Shown here: piece after piece, positions 15,050 through 22,757 of the stretch
How the letters are laid out: every line of letters begins with the position of its first letter
How positions within the stretch are numbered: the stretch's first letter is position 1
Source of the DNA: CAYMTN01 sp964393335
GTDB lineage: Bacteria > Chloroflexota > Anaerolineae > Aggregatilineales > Aggregatilineaceae
Direction of reading: 5' to 3'
Length of the DNA stretch: 33,752 nt
Assembly: GCA_964393335.1 (NCBI GenBank)
Contig: CAYMTN010000033.1
Span: forward strand, 1-33,752
Translations under genes and position numbers: made by a program
The notes under the pieces: generated by a model
What the model was told of the DNA's origin: nothing
The model's database searches: none
Seen by the model: the letters and a program-made list of their open reading frames with translations, nothing else

Positions 15050-15091
15050 GCGTTGCAGATGGCTCAACGCGCGTTGCAGATGGTTCAACGC
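15050..15091 (+). repeat. Two tandem 21-bp units, each a hairpin
   Basis: GCGTTGCAGATGGCTCAACGC (15050-15070) is followed without a gap by a copy at 15071-15091 that differs at one base (T for C). Each unit is also an inverted repeat (GCGTTG/CAACGC, 9-base middle). They lie between the terminator and the GNAT ribosome binding site, so they could be paired operators or tandem RNA hairpins. Confidence 0.75.
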
Positions 15092-15119
15092 GTATCGTTT
15101 TGAACGTCAGGAGGAGATC

Positions 15120-16064
15120 ATGACCGCATCGACAGACATTACCACGCCACGTTTCGTCACGCGGCCCTACACCAGTTGGGACGATTATTGGGCGGTGCGC
15201 CGCCTGCTGATCGAGACGTACCCGATCACGCCGGTCGATTTCAACTGGGAGATTCGCCGCTGGGATGGCATGCACCACCACCACACGGAGCCAGACTGGA
15301 AACCCGAATGGCCGGATACGGTCCGGCTGTGGGAAACAGACGACGGCCAACTGGCCGGAGTCGTGCATCCGGACGGCATCGGTAACGGCGTTTTGGAGAT
15401 TCACCCGGATTACCGGCACCTGATCGAAGAAGAGATGGTCGCCTGGGCGGAGGATCATCTCACCACGCCGGAGGACGGCGGGCGGCGGCTGGATTTTTTC
15501 GTCTATGAGTACGACGCGCCGCGCCAGCGCCTGTTGGCCGGACGCGGCTACGAGAAAAAGACGTGGAGCGGCGTCATGCGGCGGATGCGTTTCGGCAAAA
15601 AACCGCTGCCGGTGTCCGTGCTGGCCGAGGGTTACGTGATGCGCGCGCTCCGTCCCGGCGACGAGACGGAAGGCGACCGCATGGCGGCCCTGTTGAACGC
15701 GGCCTTCAACCGCACGTGCCACACGGGCCGTGAATTCATCGTGTTCACGTTGAACGCGCCGTCGTTTCGTTTCGATCTGCACCTGGTCGCGGAAGCGCCG
15801 GATGGATCGTTCGCGGCGCACGTCGGCATGACGGTCGAAGACGTCAACCACTACGCGATCTTCGAGCCGGTCTGCACGCATCCCGATCACCGCCGCAAGG
15901 GATTGGCGCAAACCCTGATGTTCGAAGGACTGCACCGCCTCAAGGCGCTCGACGTCACCGACGTCTACGTCGGGACCGGCGACGCGGTCGCCGCTAACGC
16001 GCTGTACGAGTCGATTGGCTTCACGGAAGCGTACAAGGGCTACGTCTGGCGTAAGATGTTTTAG
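15120..16064 (+). CDS. GNAT-family N-acetyltransferase, two-domain
   Basis: The protein has 314 residues; the ATG at 15120 is preceded by GGAGGA at about 7 bases. The C-terminal half (about 170-314) is a clear GNAT fold: an acceptor-side beta region, AIFEPVCTHPDHRRKGLAQTLM (acetyl-CoA pyrophosphate loop R-R-K-G-L-A) and VYVGTGDAVAANALYESIGF. The N-terminal half (about 8-165) has a degenerate GNAT-like order with a WDDYWAVRRLLIET helix, VLEIHPDYRHL and a YEYDAPRQRLLAGRGYEKK segment, so the protein is probably a tandem GNAT with one active site. The acetylated substrate cannot be told. A longer in-frame start at 15015 would run through the terminator and the repeats and is unlikely. Expression may depend on read-through of the terminator at 15019-15046. 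Confidence 0.85.
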   Translation: MTASTDITTPRFVTRPYTSWDDYWAVRRLLIETYPITPVDFNWEIRRWDGMHHHHTEPDWKPEWPDTVRLWETDDGQLAGVVHPDGIGNGVLEIHPDYRHLIEEEMVAWAEDHLTTPEDGGRRLDFFVYEYDAPRQRLLAGRGYEKKTWSGVMRRMRFGKKPLPVSVLAEGYVMRALRPGDETEGDRMAALLNAAFNRTCHTGREFIVFTLNAPSFRFDLHLVAEAPDGSFAAHVGMTVEDVNHYAIFEPVCTHPDHRRKGLAQTLMFEGLHRLKALDVTDVYVGTGDAVAANALYESIGFTEAYKGYVWRKMF

Positions 16065-16232
16065 GGAAGGTGCACCAGACTGGCCGCACCTCTATCCTGG
16101 GCCGCGCCCGGCTGCGAGGTGAGGTCGCATCCCGGCGCGCACCGCGCGGGGTCCAGGGGCGGAGCCACCGCAATTCGATGCAATCACCCTACCGGCGCGT
16201 CCTCTGAAAGCGGCAGAACCGGCGGGGATGGG

Positions 16233-16238
16233 TATAAT
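16233..16238 (+). promoter_or_regulatory. -10 element of the SH3/lipid-kinase operon
   Basis: A perfect TATAAT, 40 bases before the ATG at 16279. No good -35 is present, so an activator may be needed. Confidence 0.5.
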
Positions 16239-16248
16239 CGTGACCTTG

Positions 16249-16262
16249 TGTGACAAAAATCA
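16249..16262 (+). promoter_or_regulatory. TGTGA-type site at the operon start
   Basis: TGTGACAAAAATCA lies just downstream of the expected transcription start. It matches 13 of 14 bases of a second site at 18560-18573 after the operon. The 18560 copy forms a full TGTGA-N6-TCAC palindrome like CRP/FNR-family operators; this copy keeps only one good half. Confidence 0.3.
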
Positions 16263-16278
16263 ATACACGAGGGAACGC

Positions 16279-17550
16279 ATGGATAGGAAAAACGCGGTTG
16301 GGTGGCTGGCAGGCGTGATGCTGATCGCGGCGTTGGGCGCGGCGGTCGGACCGGCGGCGGCGCAGGACGGCGGCCAGCAGAGCGCCGCGGATAGCTGCGC
16401 GGCGCTCTATCAGGCGGCTACCATTGACCTGATGGCGAATTGTTTTGACAGGCCGGTCGAGACGGTTTGCGCGGCGTCCGGCGACGTGACGATCAACATG
16501 GTATCGGGGCAGGTCGTCAACGGGGCGGGCAGCGCGGCGCACGTGTCCGGCGTGGCGACCGTCAGCGCGGCCAGCGGTGGCGCTGCGTGGAGCGTGGCAA
16601 CCATCGCGCTGCCGGACATGCTCGACCGCACCAAAACGGCGACACTGGTCGTCCTCGGCCCGGCGGACCTGGCCTTCGGGTCGGATTCGAGCCTGCCGCC
16701 GGGGGCCGTGTTCACGATCACGGGGCAGGGCGCGCCCCTGTGCGGCGATCTGCCGCAGCCCGGCGTGTTGATCCAGTCGCCGGAAAAGAGCCTGACGCTG
16801 CTGCGCGTCAACGGCGTGGACCTGGCGGTGAACGGCATGGCCGTGATTCAACCTGCGCCGGACGGCGGCCTGACGGTTAACGCGCTCTCGAACGAGACGA
16901 TTCTCGGTCAGAGCGGAACGGTCGTTTTTGCCGGGTACGGCGTCACGGTGACGGGTGAGACGGTGTCCGCCGTCGCGCCATATGACCCGGCGGCGGTGGC
17001 GAATCTGCCGGTCGAGATTTTACCGCGCATGCAACGCGTGGCGCTGCCCGGCAACGCGATGGTGCGCGAACAAATGAACCTGTTTTCGCGGCCCGCCGCC
17101 GAAGCGTACACCAACACGCTGGTTCCGGCGGGCCTGCCGGTCAACCTGTTTGGCCGCAGCGCGGATGGGCAGTGGATGGTTATCCGCACCTACGACGGCG
17201 TGACCGGCTGGTTCCCGGCGTATGAGCTGGACATGAGCGTGCCCGGAACGATCCCCGTATTGGACGCGCCGCCGCCCGACCTGATCCGCCCGTTTGGATC
17301 GGTGCAGGGTTATGTCGTGACGAGCGCGGAGTACAACAACCTGCGCGCCGGGCCGGGCGAGCAGTACGAGATCGTCGTAACGGTGCCGCTGTGGACCGAG
17401 TTGGCGCTCTACGGGCGCAGCCTCGACGACCAGTGGCTGTACGTCGAAACGTCAGACGGCATTCGCGCGTGGGCCAACGTGGTTTTGATCAGCCCGTCGT
17501 CGCCGTATACCTTGAACGAGCTGCCGTACCCGCCCGGTTACGGTGACTAG
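16279..17550 (+). CDS. Secreted protein with C-terminal SH3 repeats
   Basis: The protein has 423 residues from the ATG at 16279, which follows GAGGGA by 4 bases and begins a signal peptide (NAVGWLAGVMLIAALGAAVG, cleavage near AAAQ). An upstream in-frame start at 16228 would overlap the -10 element and is rejected. Residues about 30-230 are a beta-rich region with a CAALYQAATIDLMANC start and phrases such as AVFTITGQGAPLCGDLP; I do not recognise its family. Two SH3b units follow: one near 275-325 (FSRPAAEAYTNTLVPAGLPVN, FGRSADGQWMVI, GVTGWFPAYEL) and one near 355-410 (YNNLRAGPGEQYEIV, YGRSLDDQWLYV, GIRAWANVVLI). The gene is 2 bases from the next start, so the two form an operon. Confidence 0.82.
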   Translation: MDRKNAVGWLAGVMLIAALGAAVGPAAAQDGGQQSAADSCAALYQAATIDLMANCFDRPVETVCAASGDVTINMVSGQVVNGAGSAAHVSGVATVSAASGGAAWSVATIALPDMLDRTKTATLVVLGPADLAFGSDSSLPPGAVFTITGQGAPLCGDLPQPGVLIQSPEKSLTLLRVNGVDLAVNGMAVIQPAPDGGLTVNALSNETILGQSGTVVFAGYGVTVTGETVSAVAPYDPAAVANLPVEILPRMQRVALPGNAMVREQMNLFSRPAAEAYTNTLVPAGLPVNLFGRSADGQWMVIRTYDGVTGWFPAYELDMSVPGTIPVLDAPPPDLIRPFGSVQGYVVTSAEYNNLRAGPGEQYEIVVTVPLWTELALYGRSLDDQWLYVETSDGIRAWANVVLISPSSPYTLNELPYPPGYGD

Positions 17551-17552
17551 AC

Positions 17553-18458
17553 ATGACAGAACACGTGAATCGGCGGCGCGTCGAGCGCGTGCATGTAGTC
17601 GTGAACCCAGCATCCGGCCAGCCGGCAGCGGTGCTGCATCCCCTGAACGCGGTGTTCAACGAGCGCGGGATCGCCTGGGACGTCTCGATCACGCACCGTT
17701 CCGGCGACGCCGAACGGATGGCCCGCCGGGCAGCGGAGAGCGGTGCCGACGTGGTCGCGGTTTACGGCGGGGATGGCACCGTGCTCGAAGTCGCCAGCGG
17801 CCTGCACGGCACGGACGTGCCCCTGGCGATTTTGCCGGGCGGTACGGCGAATCTGCTGTCGGTCGAGCTGGGGATTCCGCGCAGGCTGAACGACGCAGCG
17901 GCGCTCATCGCCAGCCCGGACTCGGCGGTGCGCGCGGTGGACATGGGCCGCACGGGCGATTACCTGTTTTTTCACCTGGGATTGGGCATCGAAGGCGAGA
18001 TGATCCGCAAAACGGATCGCAAAGCCAAAGACAACTCTGGTATTCTGGCGTATGTGCTGGCGGCGCTGCAATCGATGCGCGACCATCCCCCCGTGCAGTA
18101 CCGGCTGACGCTCGACGGAGCAACGGTCGAGGTGGAAGGCGTCAACTGCATGATCACGAATTACGGCAGCCTGGGCGTGGCGGGCTTGTCGCTGTCCCAC
18201 CAGATCGATATGAGTGATGGCCTGCTGGACGTGCTGGTGATCCGCAGCGCCGATCTGCGCCAGTTCATCGCGGCGGCGGCCAGCGCCGTCGTGCGCGGTG
18301 ACCTGACCCAGTCGCTCCAGCAATGGCAGGCGCGCGAGGTGCGTGTCGAGGCGAACGCCTCGCAGACTATCACGCGCGACGGCGAACTGCTCACGCTGGA
18401 GACGATCACCGCGCAGGTCGTGCCGGGCGCGGTGCACATGCTTGTGCCGGGCGATTGA
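17553..18458 (+). CDS. Diacylglycerol kinase-family lipid kinase (DagK/YegS type)
   Basis: The protein has 301 residues, the usual length for this family. It should phosphorylate a lipid alcohol such as diacylglycerol with ATP at the inner face of the membrane. Motifs are intact: VVNPASG (16-22), the nucleotide loop VYGGDGTVLEVASGL (70-84), LPGGTANLL (94-102) and a C-terminal beta-sandwich with DGELL (about 281-285). The segment GLGIEGEMIRKTDR has the conserved family turn. The ATG at 17553 is 2 bases after the previous stop, which indicates translational coupling with the secreted SH3 protein. Lipid specificity is not readable from sequence; sphingosine-like or polyprenol substrates cannot be excluded. 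Confidence 0.92.
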   Translation: MTEHVNRRRVERVHVVVNPASGQPAAVLHPLNAVFNERGIAWDVSITHRSGDAERMARRAAESGADVVAVYGGDGTVLEVASGLHGTDVPLAILPGGTANLLSVELGIPRRLNDAAALIASPDSAVRAVDMGRTGDYLFFHLGLGIEGEMIRKTDRKAKDNSGILAYVLAALQSMRDHPPVQYRLTLDGATVEVEGVNCMITNYGSLGVAGLSLSHQIDMSDGLLDVLVIRSADLRQFIAAAASAVVRGDLTQSLQQWQAREVRVEANASQTITRDGELLTLETITAQVVPGAVHMLVPGD

Positions 18459-18559
18459 GGGGCCAGTGTTTCGTACTCGAATTCATATCAACGCTTCTTG
18501 ATGGTTTTCTGGCTGGATTATAGTGTGTTTGGGCGTCGAGTGGGGCGCGTGTAAGTCGT

Positions 18560-18575
18560 TGTGACAAAAGTCACC
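18560..18575 (+). promoter_or_regulatory. CRP/FNR-like palindrome
   Basis: TGTGA-CAAAAG-TCACC fits the TGTGA-N6-TCACA operator pattern with one mismatch. It shares 13 of 14 bases with the site at 16249-16262. It may serve the structured region downstream. Confidence 0.4.
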
Positions 18576-18704
18576 ACGGAAGTGCGCGTTTGTAAACTAG
18601 GAAAACCGGTTGCTTTGCGAGTATTCTAGGGACGTGTGACAGCAGGCTGGTGTGACGATCTCTCAGTTGATAGTCTCATTAGCTGAGATGGTGTTTCTCT
18701 TCTG

Positions 18705-18779
18705 CCTCCTTAAAATATTTTTTGTGGCGAATGCCGTGTCCGGCTGGGGAGTCTGGGCACGGCATTTTCATTAAGGAGG
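18705..18779 (+). promoter_or_regulatory. Leader structure that would hide a Shine-Dalgarno site
   Basis: CCTCCTTAA (18705-18713) is the exact complement of TTAAGGAGG (18771-18779), which is a near-perfect ribosome binding site 8 bases before a GTG at 18788. Between the arms AATGCCGTG (18730-18738) pairs perfectly with CACGGCATT (18758-18766). When folded, the binding site is buried in the outer stem. This suggests translational control or an on/off RNA switch. The inner hairpin could alternatively be a weak terminator (ATTTTCATT follows). Confidence 0.5.
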
Positions 18780-18787
18780 ACCAGGAA

Positions 18788-18862
18788 GTGACAGCTTTCT
18801 CCATTCTTTGTGCATACTGTCATACGACAGATCGTCCATTCTGCTGTATGATATGCGTGTAG
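18788..18862 (+). CDS. Possible 24-residue peptide with two CxxC pairs
   Basis: A GTG at 18788, 8 bases after AAGGAGG, opens a frame ending in TAG at 18860-18862. It contains CAYCH at residues 8-12 and CCMIC at 19-23, that is two CxxC pairs 8 residues apart, a spacing that could hold one zinc ion. The strong ribosome binding site and its sequestering partner support translation; the tiny length and lack of any known relative do not. It could be a leader peptide or chance. Confidence 0.3.
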   Translation: MTAFSILCAYCHTTDRPFCCMICV

Positions 18863-18938
18863 CAAACAAATAGACTTTGTTTATAAAATAACCACCACTT
18901 TTTGCGCAGAGTTGCGCCAATGTTTTCCTCCTTGTGCT

Positions 18939-18973
18939 TCAGCGCACGACCTGATCTCAGAGTCGTGCGCTGA
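18939..18973. repeat. Perfect 12-bp inverted repeat
   Basis: TCAGCGCACGAC (18939-18950) pairs with GTCGTGCGCTGA (18962-18973) across 11 bases that can form a small CTGA/TCAG hairpin of their own. It is 76 bases beyond the stop of the TPR gene on the minus strand. There is no T-run on either side, so it is at best a weak terminator. Confidence 0.55.
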
Positions 18974-19048
18974 GTGCTTATAGGGCGCAGTCCCAGTTAA
19001 TGCCCCCCAAAAAGCGCGCCTCACCCCCCGACTGTAACAGCCGGTGGT

Positions 19049-21205
19049 TCAGGCCGATTCCGGTACGCGGTCGGCCAGGCGGCGCACCGCCGGATCGTGC
19101 AGAATGGTGTAGAGGCGCTGCGCTTCGGCGTAATGCCGGCGCGCGGAGTCGTCGTCACGCGCGGCAGCGACGTCACCCAGGACAGCCGCCGCGTCCGCGA
19201 TGCCGCGCTGGTAGCGCATTTTACGGGCGCGGTTGTCCGCCTGGGTCGCCAACTCGAACGCCTCGTCAAGCTGGCCGAGGCGCACGTCAAGCTGCGCCAA
19301 CCCCGTCTGGGTGCGGACCAGCGTTTCCAGGTCGTCCAGTTGTTCGCTGCGGGCGAGCGCGGCGCGGTACAGCGTTTCGGCTTCGTCCAGCCGGTCCAGC
19401 GCGACAAGTGTCGTCGCCATGTCCGATTGAAACGCCGCCAGCCAGCGATCCGCGTCGATGGCGGTGGCAGCCGCGACGGCCTGCTTGTGCAGGGTGCGGG
19501 CGGTCTGGTAATCCTCAAGCTGGTAGTACGTGCGCGCGAGGTTGTTGCTCTGCACCGCGATCATGAGCGTATCGTCCAGCGCCCGGCTGAGCTTGAGCGC
19601 CCGTTCCAGGCGGTCGATGGCCGACTGTGGGCGGCCCGTCAGCGCGAAGAACCACCCCAGGTTGCCCAGGCGCAGGCTTTCGGCGTGCGCGTCGCCCAGC
19701 GAACGCGCGATCTCGATTGATTCGTCGTAAAACGCCTGCGCGGTATCCACGTCGCCCATCTCGGTATACACGGTGGCCGCGTTGGAAAGCACGAGGCCGC
19801 GCGTCGGCAGGTGGTCGATGTGGTTGAGCAGCAGCAGGGCTTTTTCATACTCGTCGAGCGCCGCGCCAAAATCACCGCTCTCTTTGCGCATCCCGGCGAT
19901 GTCACACCGCAACTGCGCGATCTGCGCGTACTGCCCATTGTCGAGCAGCTTGAGCGCGTCGTTCCAAAAATCGAGCGCCGCGTCGCGGTTGCCCGCTTGC
20001 AGCGCCAGCTTGCCGAGCAGGTGCAGCGCTTCGGCCTGGCGGCTGGTGTTTTCGCGGCTGCGGGCGCGTTCGAGTCCGTCGTGGGTGAGGCGCTGCGCTT
20101 CCTCCGTCTCGCCCCGGCGCATGGCGATATTGCCCAGCGTGAGCAGAATCTGCGAGCGGTCGTCGTCCTGGACGGGATTGTGCTCGTCGTAATAGACCAG
20201 CGCTTCGGTGAGAAAACTGGTCGCGCGGGTCAGGTCGTTCATGGCGTAGGCCGCCATGCCGAGCCGGGTGAGCGCCATCGCCTCGTGGGCGGCGTTACCC
20301 GTGCTGCGCGCCTGGGCCAGCGCGCGGGTGGCGTATTCTTCGGCCTGGGCGCTGTCGCCGCTGAGCTGGTAGGCGGTCGTCAGGTCCAGCGCGCTGTTCA
20401 TGAAAAACTCCGCCGGTTGGTTGCCCAGCCGCAGCGCGAGATTTTCGGCGGTTTGCAGGTACTCGATCGCTTTGGCGAAATTGCGGTTTTCAAGCTCGAT
20501 CTGCGCCAGTTTTTGCAGCCAGCGAAATTGTTGATCGGTCTGGCCGGTTTGCTGCGAGATATGTGCCGCCTGGCTCAACAGGCGCTGCCCGGTCGGACGG
20601 TCGCCGCTCGCCAGCGTGGATTCGGCCAGCAGCCCCAACACGCGCGGGGCGAGGTCGAGCAGGCCGCTGGCCTGCGTGACGATCACGGCTTCTTTGAGCA
20701 GGTGTTGGGCATAACTGGGGTTATCCTGCTGCATGTAGTCCTGCGCCAGGTTTTCGAGCGCCAGCGCGATCACGCGCGCCTCGCCGGTTTCGCGGGCGGC
20801 GTCGAGCGCCTGCTGGTGATACGTCTGCGCCACGCCCCACTGCTGCTGTTTGGCGTAGTATGACCCGAAGTTATTCAGGCAGCGGGCCAGGGCGCGCTGG
20901 TCGTTGGTTTCGCGCGTGATCGACAGCGCTTCTTCAAGGACCGGGTGCGCGGCGTCGAAATTATCCTGCGCGACGTAAACGGCCCCGATGCCGCTCAAAC
21001 AGTGCTCGACGCTGGCCGTAGCGCCCAGCGTGCGCGCCAGCGTCAGCCCGCGCTGGTACGTTTCCAGCGCCGTTTCATGATACCCCTGTTCGAGCGCCGT
21101 CGCGGCGGTATCCAGCAGGCTGTTGATTTCCTGCTGGGCCGGGGAAAGCGGCGGCGGCTGGGGGGTGGATTGGTTGCCAAAAAGCCGGTTAAAGAGGTTT
21201 TGCAT
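19049..21205 (-). CDS. Large tetratricopeptide-repeat protein
   Basis: The protein has 718 residues. The ATG at 21205 is chosen over 21226 because GAAGGA lies 6 bases upstream. After a basic and proline-rich N-terminus (MQNLFNRLFGNQSTPQPPPLSP) nearly the whole chain is helical repeats of 34-40 residues, about sixteen in number. Good examples are YHETALETYQRGLTLARTLG, ALARCLNNFGSYYAKQQQW, AHAESLRLGNLGWFFALTG and YYQLEDYQTARTLHKQAV. No catalytic or DNA-binding domain and no signal peptide are seen, so it is a cytoplasmic scaffold or interaction protein of the 40-residue TPR (MalT/kinesin-light-chain-like) kind. It lies 24 bases downstream of the phosphatase-superfamily gene on the same strand and is likely to act with it. 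Confidence 0.88.
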   Translation of the reverse strand: MQNLFNRLFGNQSTPQPPPLSPAQQEINSLLDTAATALEQGYHETALETYQRGLTLARTLGATASVEHCLSGIGAVYVAQDNFDAAHPVLEEALSITRETNDQRALARCLNNFGSYYAKQQQWGVAQTYHQQALDAARETGEARVIALALENLAQDYMQQDNPSYAQHLLKEAVIVTQASGLLDLAPRVLGLLAESTLASGDRPTGQRLLSQAAHISQQTGQTDQQFRWLQKLAQIELENRNFAKAIEYLQTAENLALRLGNQPAEFFMNSALDLTTAYQLSGDSAQAEEYATRALAQARSTGNAAHEAMALTRLGMAAYAMNDLTRATSFLTEALVYYDEHNPVQDDDRSQILLTLGNIAMRRGETEEAQRLTHDGLERARSRENTSRQAEALHLLGKLALQAGNRDAALDFWNDALKLLDNGQYAQIAQLRCDIAGMRKESGDFGAALDEYEKALLLLNHIDHLPTRGLVLSNAATVYTEMGDVDTAQAFYDESIEIARSLGDAHAESLRLGNLGWFFALTGRPQSAIDRLERALKLSRALDDTLMIAVQSNNLARTYYQLEDYQTARTLHKQAVAAATAIDADRWLAAFQSDMATTLVALDRLDEAETLYRAALARSEQLDDLETLVRTQTGLAQLDVRLGQLDEAFELATQADNRARKMRYQRGIADAAAVLGDVAAARDDDSARRHYAEAQRLYTILHDPAVRRLADRVPESA

Positions 21206-21229
21206 GGGTGTTCCTTCAAGACTCACAAC

Positions 21230-22531
21230 TCATAAGACGCGCATCAACAGCGGCACCAGCATTTCACGCTCGCTCAAGCCGCCGTGACGGCTGACCGACG
21301 TGTTGCTGTGACGCGGGCGATCCCCGATACAGGCTCCTTGCCGGGCGATCAGGGATAGATCGCCCAGGCGCGGCCCCGTTTCGCGGTACGGCGGTTCCGG
21401 GCCAAATAGCCCGGCATCCAGTGCCTCGGACGGGAGCAGCGGGGCGACGGTCGCGCCCAGGTGCGCGCGCACGTAATCGATGGTTGGCTGGCGGTAATCG
21501 TGGCGCAGGTACAGGTGCGCGAAGCGCCCCTCACCGCCGACGCCACGCAGCGCGTCCACCAGCGCCGGGTGGTCGTTGACGTCGGTATAGTCCGGTACGG
21601 GCGCGTGCCCGTGATCGGCAGCCAGCATGAACAGCGTGCGCCTGTCGGCCACGCCCTTCGCCGCCAGCGTATCGCGCAGATCGGTGAGCTGGCGGCGGAT
21701 TTCGGTGATCGCCTGCTCGGACACGCTGCCCGACAGGTGCGATACACCATCAACTGCGCCCCAATAGATATTAACAAAACATTTGTTGCGCCGCGTCTTG
21801 TGCAGCAAATTGCGCAGCTCGATCCATAAATCCGTGTAGCCGTAGTGGCGTACTACGCGTTTGATGCCGCGATGCATGATGCGCGACAGGCCGCTGCCAT
21901 ACAATTCTTTTTGCAGCAGCAGGTAGGCCGGGATGCTGCGGGCCTTCAACGCTTCGCCCAGCGTTTCCAGCGGCAAAAACGTGTCAAAATCCAGCCCCCA
22001 GTCTTCCAGCACTTCGCCGCGATGCCGTCCCTTGAGCGGGAAATAGTGCAGCATACTCGCCAGCACGCCGAATTCGCGCAGAAACAGCCGCGTGCCGATC
22101 ATACCGGTGGCGGCGGGACCGGCTCCCGTCCAGATGGCGGGCAGCGCGGCGGCGGTCGTGCTCGGCGCAATCGACGTGATCGGCGTCAGTGTGCCGTCGC
22201 CCGTCAGGTCCGCCACGACCTGCGCGGTAGCGGGGTCCTCGGCGATGATCTCTTGCAGCAGCCGCCAGCCAAGCCCATCCGTGACGAACAACACCACGCG
22301 CCGGACGTTGCCCTGCAGCCCTTCCCACAACTGCCCGTCCAGCGGCGACGTGCCCAATCCGGCGGCGGGCGGCTGATCGTCCAGCAGACGCACGACGGTA
22401 TGTGCCAGGTTGCGGATCGACAGGCCGTGATAGTACGGAAACACAATTTCGTCTGCCCAGGGCGCGTCGATGTCCATCAGGTGGTGATCGCGGATACGCT
22501 GCTCATAATCGGCGGCGAGTCGGCTGCTCAT
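21230..22531 (-). CDS. Alkaline-phosphatase superfamily protein (phosphodiesterase/pyrophosphatase type)
   Basis: The protein has 433 residues; AAGGAG lies 6 bases before the ATG. It shows the metal sites of the superfamily in order: VVLFVTDGLGW (Asp85), the nucleophile region TSIAPSTTAAALPAIWTG (Ser/Thr at 124-126), NIYWGAVDGVSHLSG (Asp and His), LAADHGHAP (Asp-His-Gly-His) and SVSRHGG near the C-terminus (last metal His). The pattern is closest to type I phosphodiesterase / nucleotide pyrophosphatase (PF01663). No signal peptide or membrane segment is visible, which is unusual since many relatives are exported; the substrate is probably intracellular, and unknown. It is the first gene of an operon with the TPR protein. 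Confidence 0.87.
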   Translation of the reverse strand: MSSRLAADYEQRIRDHHLMDIDAPWADEIVFPYYHGLSIRNLAHTVVRLLDDQPPAAGLGTSPLDGQLWEGLQGNVRRVVLFVTDGLGWRLLQEIIAEDPATAQVVADLTGDGTLTPITSIAPSTTAAALPAIWTGAGPAATGMIGTRLFLREFGVLASMLHYFPLKGRHRGEVLEDWGLDFDTFLPLETLGEALKARSIPAYLLLQKELYGSGLSRIMHRGIKRVVRHYGYTDLWIELRNLLHKTRRNKCFVNIYWGAVDGVSHLSGSVSEQAITEIRRQLTDLRDTLAAKGVADRRTLFMLAADHGHAPVPDYTDVNDHPALVDALRGVGGEGRFAHLYLRHDYRQPTIDYVRAHLGATVAPLLPSEALDAGLFGPEPPYRETGPRLGDLSLIARQGACIGDRPRHSNTSVSRHGGLSEREMLVPLLMRVL

Positions 22532-22569
22532 GCAGGCTCCTTGTGTGTCGGCAGGGTAGGTAAACGGTC

Positions 22570-22575
22570 ATTATA
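22570..22575 (-). promoter_or_regulatory. -10 element of the phosphatase/TPR operon
   Basis: TATAAT on the minus strand, 38 bases before the ATG at 22531. The -35 is not clear. Confidence 0.45.
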
Positions 22576-22598
22576 CCGCATCTTTCCACGTTGCCGGG

Positions 22599-22604
22599 TA
22601 TAAT
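22599..22604 (+). promoter_or_regulatory. -10 element for the PEP-synthase-like gene
   Basis: TATAAT on the plus strand, 23 bases from and divergent to the previous element. The leader to the GTG at 22758 would be about 145 bases; I see no known riboswitch in it. Confidence 0.4.
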
Positions 22605-22757
22605 AGGGGAGTTAGTAGGGTGAGCAAAACGCGTCAGCCGTTTTTTGGGCGGTGAGGCTCGTCAAACGGATCACGGACAGGTTTTGCACGCTTTTGGGTA
22701 CGTGGTCGTTCGACGTCGGGCCATGCAGGCCGGATACCAGTCATTCAGGGTCGTTGT

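Larger units (their letters stand above)
18459..19048. other. 590-base intergenic region rich in inverted repeats
   Basis: Besides the separate entries below, it holds GTGAC-AAAA-GTCAC (18561-18574), TCTCAG/CTGAGA (18661-18666 with 18683-18688), AAACAAA/TTTGTTT (18864-18882, just after the small frame's stop) and GCGCA/TGCGC (about 18904-18917). TGTGAC occurs three times (18560, 18635, 18651). Composition is less GC-rich than the flanking genes. No tRNA or known RNA family is recognised. A structured RNA or a leader is likely. Confidence 0.5.

Noticed and set aside
15050..15091. CRISPR-like repeat
   Set aside because: Only two units with no spacer between them and no cas genes.
15015..15119. 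Upstream in-frame start for the GNAT gene
   Set aside because: It would translate through the terminator and the tandem repeats; the ATG at 15120 has a strong GGAGGA site and fits the family.
16068..16091. Hairpin AGGTGC/GCACCT after the GNAT gene as terminator
   Set aside because: Only 6 bp with a 12-base loop and no T-run.
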